A stretch of DNA of 25,441 bases from Tieghemiomyces parasiticus (Eukaryota; Kickxellomycota; Dimargaritomycetes; Dimargaritales; Dimargaritaceae). Below, piece after piece: positions 13,401-20,200 of the stretch (within the stretch, counting starts at the first letter, position 1; every line of letters begins with the position of its first letter). The notes under the pieces were generated by a model, which saw only the letters and a list, made by a program, of their open reading frames with translations, searched no databases and was not told the origin of the DNA. Where the stretch lies: NCBI GenBank assembly GCA_027575765.1, contig JANBPT010000704.1, forward strand, positions 1-25,441, read 5' to 3'. A program made the position numbers and the translations under genes.

Positions 13401-14839
13401 TCGTCATCGCTAAGTTTGACCGAGCGGGCCGACACCACCCCGCCGATCCGGAGGATGGAGCCCGCGGGGAAGTCGTGCAGCGTGAACAGGTCCTGACGCC
13501 AAGATTGGATCTCACCCGGGCCGGTGGCATCCGTGTTATAGTCCGTCGCCGTATGACCATGATACCGGAGGGTCCGCGGACGTCTAGGGGCCGTACGGGT
13601 GCTGTGCCGACCCAGACTATCCACCGAAGTGCGTGACCGCGGTCGCCAGCCCCGCGGGGTACGGTGTGGCGTAGGGGAACTCCCCCCGGACCGGGTGCTG
13701 CGTAGCGAGTTGCGTCGTCGCGACCGTCGCTGTGGCCGCCGTTGTTGCCGACGATGTCGACGGTAACCGTAATCTCCACCCGACTCCGCGGCGTCCGTGT
13801 CGGAGGAGGATTCGGAGGACGTTGCGTTCGTCGATTCGTGGCCGAGCTCCAGGTCATCCTCGGCTGTCTCGCTGCCACTACTGCCGCTGCTACGGGTGTC
13901 AGATCGACGGGAAGTTCGTGAGCTTGCGCACGACATCAGCGACCCTTCATGGTGGCCGGTGGCACGCGGCTCCAATTTGACGACGGTCCCGATGGCTCGG
14001 GCGGTTATCAAATGCTCTTCGGGTTCGATATCAAACGTCTGGCGGTAGGCAATGACGGCATCACCGCCCTTATTGAGGGCCTTCTTGGCCGTGAGCCTTC
14101 GAAGCTGGCCAGCCAGTCGGTAGAACGTGCGTTGCCGGGCGTCGTTAGACGCTCTTGAGGTCCGAAAACTGTTGCGCCAGTGGTACTCCGGGTCGTCGGC
14201 CACCAGTAGGGCATCCACGAACCCGAGGACCTCGCGGATGACCCAATGCTCTGGGATGTGCGGGGCGCTGAATAGAGGGACACCCGCTGAGGAGTCCTTG
14301 AACGGATTAGTGTCTCCTAGAAATTGGAGACGGACCTGTACCCGAATCTCGCCGCGGATACCCAGGAGGGAATGTGTCACGGGGAACCACCCGGCATAAC
14401 TGGGGAGCGTGGCCGCCGGCAAGTCACCCACGGACGCTGCAGTGGTGGTCGGGGCGTTGACGGGAGCGGTGGCCAAGGACGAGGAACAGTCGGTCTCAGC
14501 TGTGGTGGTGGTTGGGGCCGCCATGGCTGACACCGTCCGGGCGGTCAACAACGGATTCAAATCAAGCATCACGGTGCCAATCACGTCGTCGGCTGTGATG
14601 GCGTCGTAGTCCAGCACGCGCAATTCTAGGGGTTCGTCCTGGAGCGCCGTGTCATGGATTACCTCCAGCCTGAAATCCTCATTCCACACCGGGTTGAGGG
14701 TTTGCCGGCAGATGGCCGTGCGCTGGACCTCGAGGTCAGCCAACCGGAGCTCCACGTAGGCGTCCGTGAGCTCCGTTTTGCGGTCCATAACCGGCAGATT
14801 CCGTGCGCTGTGCACGCGAATCTTGAGGATGCATGGCAT
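10487..14839 (-). CDS. C2CD5-like (CDP138-like) C2-domain protein, 1450 residues
   Basis: Residues 1-100 are a C2 domain beginning MPCILKIRVHSARNLPVMDR. The calcium-site acidic residues are in place (D19, D26, D77, D79, D84/D85), so Ca2+-dependent lipid binding is plausible. Blocks typical of animal C2CD5 follow in order: YAGWFPV near 150 and GIRGEI; DPEYHW and RASNDARQR near 215-235; RAIGTVVKL near 280; VEYDLHRQLVYKL, GMNAIFNLQF and TAFYVAALPTP near 735-785; and near the C-terminus IRAHVAALGG and SGDVVQCV. Between them lie long Ser, Thr, Pro, Arg and acidic low-complexity tracts (poly-Ser near 590-625, Arg-rich near 830-860, Thr/Ala-rich near 1080-1270), which explain a length well beyond the roughly 1000 residues of the animal protein. 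In mammals C2CD5 is an AKT2 substrate that helps GLUT4 vesicles fuse. No intron was needed. The family call is confident; the function in a fungus is unknown. Confidence 0.85.
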   Translation of the reverse strand: MPCILKIRVHSARNLPVMDRKTELTDAYVELRLADLEVQRTAICRQTLNPVWNEDFRLEVIHDTALQDEPLELRVLDYDAITADDVIGTVMLDLNPLLTARTVSAMAAPTTTTAETDCSSSLATAPVNAPTTTAASVGDLPAATLPSYAGWFPVTHSLLGIRGEIRVQVRLQFLGDTNPFKDSSAGVPLFSAPHIPEHWVIREVLGFVDALLVADDPEYHWRNSFRTSRASNDARQRTFYRLAGQLRRLTAKKALNKGGDAVIAYRQTFDIEPEEHLITARAIGTVVKLEPRATGHHEGSLMSCASSRTSRRSDTRSSGSSGSETAEDDLELGHESTNATSSESSSDTDAAESGGDYGYRRHRRQQRRPQRRSRRRNSLRSTRSGGSSPTPHRTPRGWRPRSRTSVDSLGRHSTRTAPRRPRTLRYHGHTATDYNTDATGPGEIQSWRQDLFTLHDFPAGSILRIGGVVSARSVKLSDDDSEAVREAWWDELRAEIKAHARSLHCPHVIGYTESVVLTEDKVCILSALGTAAVLNIAGVMNAPRVGSLVPRRSGHSRRFSSSSSASFSSSSSSSASSSSSSLSSLAASSAALPVSALSLTSAESTGSESDVSDATDGIVRRVGHIRPSPCGLCHLPAAPTTTTRPSTTTSASAARRGAATTSAATTTTGTSPSHHLCSCCERRSVPDLLLSTTEVPPELEIVDLGCLIEAHVCRPSRLEGADEAAAAISDALPFVEYDLHRQLVYKLKVLGMNAIFNLQFTLAIGEEWIVALATGTAFYVAALPTPPPLRISRNIDVVDEEDRRFLAIQGKITALSAANRERLDAAFRAQMLMSRRRSVPPPQPPRRRPSRRDRQGDRRRRRHRSRADTGEVNNGGDGNGSGGSGSDESDTSRVRTTSTVTKPRIDLAVQIDDDEDEDLMAALLDVQFPPSFQLLNTGFTTCFRPRAVQPLTSDANGDSTLAASNSASPRIPANLAEVVAAAHGHLRSDGLAVQNVTLFERFALPADTRHPSRKLASVFSRLHEALYYRFHRGAAWAIVAGVQYALDIGDDNQVRVLLHATALTCAAPVPRYYPLETATTATATTVTTPNGTAVAAGSAALHEHHVVTSDATAAMANPHDSPVTGWRPRGFDRLWSPPKAPTPGDPSAAPHRHHLLPSSRTEVPRPPATKARPSTVLSQFTLPSSFAAPRYLASLTPKARPAATTTSTPPSTSPWLSPNGTGPDSRSPSLRPLGTGTAATATATNANIPLGQAVTISVLSELPGAPVASHLGRIALHFVRETSNVQGKPQRPALGNLGVLVHRFFQEWPTNLREHAGGVLGRANHQGHGASPSSWPWSPSSSSSSSPHLGGLNGFVHRFLEEVDLAIRAHVAALGGTGLRSLSVDQFFVEEAGPNQAYALLCLSGDVVQCVPPGHPGPSRSLVTDSHVVDTLPAVQTDMSVGQRSPPLAV

Positions 14840-15610
14840 GGCGAAATGGCGGAGAAGACGTGAATGGCGAGCAAAGTAGAATCGATATTTTACTGGGAGA
14901 CAGGAAGCCTAAGTTGGAGGCGTTGTATGTAGGGCATGAGAAGTGGGTCAAAGCATGTGGACGCCTGTGAGTCGGTGCGGCAGCCCACGCATAACATAAG
15001 TAGGAGAGAGAGAGGAAGGGAGTGGGTGAAGGAGGGGGCAAGTGTGTCTCGGTATCACTTCTATGCGTGAACTGTCAAATGAAACAGCCACTCAAGTTGC
15101 GACGAGTTTTTAAAAGTAAGCTCCATGGCTGATAAACATGTGTCCAAGTCAAAAAAAAACAACCAACGCTAGCCTTTCGTCACAACGCGGGCCACTTATC
15201 GTGTTTCTATCGATATCAGCTAAAATGGCAATTGTTATGCAGGGATGTGAGGTGACAGGGCGGATATCCAACAACGTGGTTCCCAGCCGCTCTGTCTCCG
15301 GTCGCGTGGGAGCAAGCGGTGGTAATTGTTTGCTAACCCGCTCTCAACCCATGGCTCAGACGTTCATACCGGCTGTCTCACCTATGTCGTTGACAATTAC
15401 ATTTCGATAAGATTATTTTATACTGATGGCTTTAACAATTTCCGAACCGCAGTTACCACTCACAAATCCAACTAATTAGACACCGATCAAGAGCAGTAGA
15501 GCATATGGGGAGGGAGGGTGGCCTCGATATCCCAGACCCGCCAAGGCCAGGCCTACAGGTTGCAGCAACGGGTACGGGGGAAATGAAGTCAACCGCACCA
15601 GCCCCCACCC
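14840..15610. other. Intergenic region, nothing recognised
   Basis: This stretch runs from the C2CD5-like start codon to the end of the next secreted-protein gene. It should hold the C2CD5-like promoter. Open frames at 15138-15410 (+) and 14736-15041 (-) have no recognisable features. The minus strand upstream of 14839 is pyrimidine-rich at about 15000-15030, as seen in many fungal promoters. Confidence 0.45.
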
Positions 15611-16033
15611 TTAAGGCTGGCAGTACACAACACACATGGCAGCGCACGCCACCAATAGATGCGGAGCGTCCGTTTCGCAGCAAACCTCATCGGCAACGTC
15701 CCGCCAGTCTTCCAGGTCCATATCCGCGACACTTGCCAAGTGCGTCGCGCACCGCTGGAATCGGTTGGTGGCAGATTGGCCCAAGGTTTCAACGCCGTTA
15801 ACCATGCGCTCGCAGCAGTCCTTGAGGAGCCCCGTAGCGGCGGTGGGGAGGGTACGGTGGGTCATCATGGGTGCTTGACGAGGGTACGGAGTGGAGTTGT
15901 CAGTGGCAGCGGTCGGGGCTGGGACAGCTGGGGCGGCGTTCAGGATACGCTTACGCGGCTCCGTCTGAGTGGGTCGGGCCTGTATCATGCCTAGAGCGGC
16001 CAGTGCAAAGGCGATAGGAAGGTAAAGTTGCAT
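15611..16033 (-). CDS. Small secreted cysteine-rich protein (140 residues, 8 Cys)
   Basis: ATG 16033 (ACTATGC, A at -3) opens a clean signal peptide, MQLYLPIAFALAALGMIQA, probably cleaved near residue 19. An Ala/Pro/Thr-rich segment with a dibasic RKR at about 27-29 follows, then a C-terminal domain with eight cysteines at 73, 74, 95, 118, 119, 130, 134 and 138 (pattern CC-C-CC-C-C-C). An even cysteine number suggests four disulfides. The spacing is not that of hydrophobins (C-CC-C-C-CC-C), and I could not match it to CFEM. The same frame is open upstream to 16258, but a start there would bury the signal peptide, so 16033 is preferred; a TATA tract lies 67 bp upstream. The next gene to the right is another small secreted protein with a similar signal-peptide end. 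It is an effector, wall or toxin-like candidate with no recognised family. Confidence 0.7.
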   Translation of the reverse strand: MQLYLPIAFALAALGMIQARPTQTEPRKRILNAAPAVPAPTAATDNSTPYPRQAPMMTHRTLPTAATGLLKDCCERMVNGVETLGQSATNRFQRCATHLASVADMDLEDWRDVADEVCCETDAPHLLVACAAMCVVYCQP

Positions 16034-16099
16034 AGTGGATTGGTCGAGAAGGGATGGGAAGGAGGGCGCGGAGGTGTTTGGTAATGCAAAGGGGAAATG

Positions 16100-16110
16100 T
16101 ATATATATAT
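16100..16110 (-). promoter_or_regulatory. TATA tract upstream of the secreted cysteine-rich gene
   Basis: An alternating TA run lies 67-77 bp before the ATG at 16033, well placed for a TATA box with a short 5' UTR. A second TATTTAAA-like element lies near 16173, and another alternating A/T run near 16206-16228. Confidence 0.45.
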
Positions 16111-16938
16111 GAAGACATACGCAGGCAATGTGATGACTATCCATCTTAAAGGCGGGTAGTTGGAGCGGTTTAAATACGCATCCGGGCACACGATTAAGTC
16201 TAGAAATTATATATATACATAAATATATGCGGCAATAAACAACTAACGGGGAGGGCAATGTGTTGGGCTTCGTTTCTGTTAAGCGGACGACGAAATTCGT
16301 CCTGTACTCGGCCTATGACCAAATGCATATAATGCATACCGACGTTTGGAAGTACTAGGCCACCAGCCGTGCTACCATGGTCCTCAGTCGGTGAGTGGAA
16401 GGTATTTTGGAAGAGCGGCAGAAGTAATTAAGCGCTCTTGGTTCGCTTCCGTTTCCAGTTTTGCCATCTTTGGCACGACAATGGCCACCCTGAAGGGGGG
16501 GGACATGCAGGTCAGCCGCTATAGACAACAAGCCCACCTTGGATCGAGCGAGCCGGAAGCAGCTGTTGGGCCGACTCTCTCTCGTTCAGCAACAAGCTGC
16601 TCCGATTGGGGGGGGGTGGGCTCAGTAGAATACAAGAGAGGGACATGTCTAACCCTGAGGCCGATTGAGTCACCCATACGCCGGAAGCAGTCGCCGCCGG
16701 CGAAGCCGGTGCCGTTCGCGGTCCACTTTTCTTTTGGATCCCTTTGTCACCAAGTCCCGTCGGGAATCGAGGCCTATATCCTCTGCGCTAGGAACTAAAA
16801 ATAGAGCCTTCCATCGGCTACCGTAGTTTATTTCAGCGTCGGCGTATTACATACCATGTCGTTAAGATACTATACCATGTACTATGCCTTGACATTGCAA
16901 TTCTCTAGACTAGCCCTTGAAGTTAAGTCACAGTGTTG
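16111..16938. other. Intergenic region between the two secreted-protein genes
   Basis: The left part is promoter for the gene ending at 15611 and includes A/T runs at 16206-16228. An ATGCAT motif occurs twice close together (about 16323-16338). A 150-codon plus-strand frame at 16346-16798 has no signal peptide, domain or plausible composition and is treated as chance. No third secreted paralogue was found on either strand. Confidence 0.45.
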
Positions 16939-17298
16939 CTACAAGTGTGACGCTAGATAATGGCAAAAGTTGTAAATGCCGTACATGCAGCACACGCCCT
17001 GGACGATTTGTAAACACGGCTTGGCCTTCTCGTCATCCGACTCGATATCCGTGTCCCCGTCACTCGTTGGGCGGCTCTCAGGGGCTTTAGTGCGTTTCCG
17101 ATGCTGTCCCAAACGGCGGCGTCGGACGCGGTTGGTACTCATGGGCTTCTGGTTCGAATAGAACGGCGTATCAGGTTTAGAATGCAAGGTAATAAGCGGT
17201 GACGGTAGTTCCAAATCGCTCATCCCTTCGTCACTAGGGTAGGCCTGGATCGCCCCTAAGGCGAGTGAAAAGATAAAGAAAATGCCCAGGAGACGCAT
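16939..17298 (-). CDS. Small secreted protein with polybasic pro-region and C-terminal cysteines (119 residues)
   Basis: ATG 17298 (ATCATGC, A at -3) begins the signal peptide MRLLGIFFIFSLALGAIQA, followed by YPSDEG. A linker leads to a strongly basic stretch (RVRRRR and RKR, about residues 58-69), then an acidic Asp/Glu/Ser stretch, and a hydrophobic cysteine tail with Cys 95, 103, 104 and 112. The basic sites look like Kex2/furin-type cleavage points, so a mature C-terminal peptide of about 50 residues is possible (inference). The end of the signal peptide, ALGxIQAxP, matches that of the gene at 16033-15611, which lies about 900 bp away on the same strand. Its bases are A/T-richer than the neighbouring housekeeping genes. 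No known family is recognised. Confidence 0.65.
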   Translation of the reverse strand: MRLLGIFFIFSLALGAIQAYPSDEGMSDLELPSPLITLHSKPDTPFYSNQKPMSTNRVRRRRLGQHRKRTKAPESRPTSDGDTDIESDDEKAKPCLQIVQGVCCMYGIYNFCHYLASHL

Positions 17299-18636
17299 GA
17301 TGGATTTTATGGCGCGGATAGAGTGGGGAAAGCGCCCTCTTAGTTTGGAAAGGGACAGTGGGGGGGCAAAATATGATATGCTTGAAAATTGTAGAAGGCA
17401 TCTGAATCAGTCGGGCTGGCCTGGCTGGCGTAACGACAAGCTTTATGTATCTAGATGTTCTCGATCATAGTAGCTACAAAAGAATACGGACGGTATATTT
17501 TTGAGGGGAAGGGGTGGGGGGGGGAGCGACTAATCGGCTAGGGAACAGTGACACTTGACTGGCCAGACATAGTGGCCACAGGGTGGTGGGGGACACAAGA
17601 AGGAACACAGGCAAGCCGAGTGAGAGATGAAGAAGGGAGAAGGAAGCCAGCCAAGCACTGCTCGTCTTACGTTGGTGGCCCAGGTGGACGTAGGCCTGTG
17701 GCTTGGATGACCTAGGGAAAGGTCGTGCGAGGTGGCTGGTTGAACCGTGAGAGATGGGGCGAGCAGACCAAGGTGAAGATTGCTTTTACAAGACCGTCAA
17801 GCGGTTATTTATTATGGGCTTTTTTCAACAACCCCTGCGCCGGGGTATCACCATTGCAAAATGGTCATCAGGGGAGTTCTGATGTCTAGGACGTCGATTC
17901 GTATTTTCAGAGGATATTTATCTTGACCCTTGCCCGTTAGTCGAGAGGATGGTGAGTGCGCGAGTCTTTACCATCTCGGTTGAGGTTGATACCATCCATT
18001 CTTTCCAGCCCCCACTCTCTCTTTCTCTGTCCTTGCTAGGCTCGGTAGCATCCGTCCGTTGGTGGTGCATGTGGTACCTACAGCGCTTTGGTGTTTGGCA
18101 GGGCCGGCGACGCTGAGCGACTCTCGGTCTCGTTCCTCTCCACTCGTGGGGGAGGGAGGGCATTCCGACAGACCTTTTGTTACAAGAGAAGAAAGGGTAT
18201 ACAAGCTTCCCACTCGACTGTAAAGCAAGGTGGTGGCGATCGTATAACGCTGGTGCGACCACATGAGGGTGCCACCCTAGCCTATTATTATTATTTTTTC
18301 TAGAAGTCGGCGGGAAGGAGGTGATGGTTGATGATCGAGCGCTATACACTGGCAGCTGCAACCACACTGTAGATTCGTAGGATAATCCCTGGAATACGTT
18401 GGAGTTAATTTAACGATATATTGGGGTAAACTGGCTAAAATGTCCATGAGCAATAATATAAAGGCTGAAGAATATAAAAAGGGGACCCCAGGGGCGCTGC
18501 GACATGATCAGGTCTGAGCAGGAGTGTGGGGAGGGGGAGGAGAAGGAGGAGAAAAAGATACTGGAAACCGCGACGGGTTGAAGATACAGCCATTGTAGCC
18601 TTGTCCGTAGCCGGCAAAGTGTCCGGCTACCTCTCT
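17299..18636. other. Intergenic region, no protein gene recognised
   Basis: This 1.3 kb separates the secreted-protein gene from the PGDH 3' end. Open frames at 17918-18367 and 18264-17968 (-) are Arg/Ser-rich and unlike proteins. A 60-codon minus-strand frame at 18617-18435 has a Leu-rich segment but sits in the PGDH 3' UTR and is not credible. The notable content is a group of three hairpins at 17832-17884, listed separately. Confidence 0.45.
17832..17884. other. Three consecutive perfect hairpins (possible structured RNA)
   Basis: Hairpin 1: CCCC, loop TGCGCC, GGGG (17832-17845). Hairpin 2: ACCATT, loop GCAA, AATGGT (17850-17865); on the plus strand this is a GNRA tetraloop. Hairpin 3: CATCAG, loop GGGAGTT, CTGATG (17866-17884), directly abutting hairpin 2. 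On the minus strand the string CTGATGA followed by a stem, GAT, and a second stem loosely recalls a hammerhead core, but A14 is replaced by U, one base is inserted, and stem I is weak. It may be an ncRNA, an attenuated relic, or chance. Confidence 0.3.
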
Positions 18637-20200
18637 CTAGTACAGCACGCGGGTAATGACGTTCTCCTCGATGGAAGAAATATGATCGTAGATGGTCTGG
18701 ATATCCTCGACGGAGCCGATGGAAATATCGGCCATAAAGTACGAGATGTTGCCTTTGTTATCACACACCTGCTTCTCCACGTTAAACGGAGCGAGGATAT
18801 TGTTGATCTGGCGGAGCACGCCGGGGACGTTACGGTGCACGTTGACAAGGCGGAAAATGGATTCCTTGGCGGCCGGGATGGCGCGGAGGTCGACCTGGGG
18901 ATAGTTGACGGCGTTGAGAGTGGTGCCGACGTTGATAAATCGGGTGAGGGCGCTCGCCACCTCAATGCCAATCATAGACTGGGCCTCCTCGGTCGATCCG
19001 CCAATGTGCGGGCTCAGGATGGTGTTGGGGCAGCCGATGAGCGGGCTTTCAAAATACTTGCCGTTGGCCAGGGGTTCGCTCGGGTACACGTCGATGGCGC
19101 AGCCGGCCAGCTTGCTGGCGCGGAGGGCCTCAGCCAGGGCCGGAATATCCACCACGGTGCCCCGGCTGGCGTTGATCAGGTACGACTGAGGCTTCATGAG
19201 GGCCAGCTCGCGGCGGCCAATCATGTCCTTGGTGTCGGAAGTCTCGGGTACGTGCAGGGTCACAAAATCCGAGCGCCGCAGAAGGTCGTCCAGGGATTCG
19301 GTGGGCGAGCTGGACCCCAGGGGCATCAGCTGCAAAACATCGTAGAACAGGACGCGCATGCCCAGGGACTCGGCCATGACACTGAGCTGCGAACCAATGT
19401 GGCCGTAGCCCACGATACCCAGGGTCTTGCCGCGGACCTCGTAGCAGTTGGCCGAAACCTTGAACCAGTTACCCTCGTGCATCTCACGGTTACGGTCACC
19501 GAGCTGGCGGGCCAAGGCGATGACGTTGGAGATAGTCATCTCGGCTGGATAAGGGAGAGGGGGGAAGGAGGAGGACAGGGTGGGGGGTAGGTTCGGGCGT
19601 AGAGGGGTTAGGGTTGAAGGGTGTGGTACTGATAGGAGGGTGGTAGAGGATAAGGGGGAAGCGGGATGCGGAGTAATTAAACCGAGGGGGCCAGGCTCCA
19701 AACACGGTGGTTATACACGCGGGGCGGTTTGCCAGCGGAAACCCTAGCAAAGGCCGGTGGCGTTCATTCAGCTCCATTTGACCTATCCAGAAACACTTAC
19801 CCACGCTACGGCTGTTGCTGAAGGGCGAGTTGAACACGGATATGCCGCGCTCGGCAGCGAAGTCGAGGTCGACCTGGTTGGTTCCGATGCAGAAACAACC
19901 GATGGTGAGCAGCTTGTCGGCGTGCTGGAGCACCTGGCGGGTGAGCTTGGTCTTGCTACGGATGCCCACAATGTGGACGCTCTTGATCTTCTCGATGAGC
20001 ACGTCTTCCGGGAGGGCTTTGGTGTGAAACTCAACCTGGTACCCGGCCTTCCGCAGAATTTCCACGGCAGTCTGGTTGACGTTCTCCAGGAGGAGGACAC
20101 GGACATCACCTACGCCGAAGGGCTTGAGGTGACGGGGCTCGAGCGGTTGGGCAGAACGGCGGGCCGACATGGTGAGTTCAGTGGGGGAGGCGAGGACCAT
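18637..20200 (-). CDS. D-3-phosphoglycerate dehydrogenase (two exons)
   Basis: The exons are 20200-19801 and 19544-18637. The 256-nt intron (GTAAGT...TCCAG) joins SNSRSV to AEMTISNVI exactly as in the family. The 435-residue product matches fungal Ser3/Ser33: ILRKAGYQVEFHTKALPED, GIRSKTKLT, IGCFCIGTNQVDLDFAAERG, the NAD-binding GIVGYGHIGSQLSV near 176, the substrate-site NASRGTVVDI near 264, DVYPSEP, and the catalytic His in SPHIGGSTEEAQS near 315. The last 80 residues, from RLVNVHRNVPGVLRQIN onward, are an ACT domain. The enzyme oxidises 3-phosphoglycerate to 3-phosphohydroxypyruvate with NAD+, the first step of cytosolic serine synthesis; the ACT domain suggests feedback control by serine. 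ATG 20200 and ATG 20170 are both plausible starts with A at -3; the first gives ten extra residues. Confidence 0.96.

Noticed and set aside
12657..13496. 279-codon plus-strand frame, very acidic
   Set aside because: It is antisense to the low-complexity Ser-rich part of the C2CD5-like gene; the acidic run is the complement of serine codons.
16346..16798. 150-codon plus-strand frame between the secreted genes
   Set aside because: No signal peptide, domain or plausible composition, and it includes frame-neutral G-runs.
17145..17165. Second T-arm-like motif, GGTTCGAATAG
   Set aside because: It lies inside the coding sequence of the secreted protein at 16939-17298, and no acceptor or anticodon stems can be drawn.
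18526..19590. 354-codon open frame on the plus strand
   Set aside because: It is fully antisense to PGDH exon 2 and reflects that gene's GC-rich codon bias. The product is a Gly/Asp/Val/His-rich shadow with no known domain.
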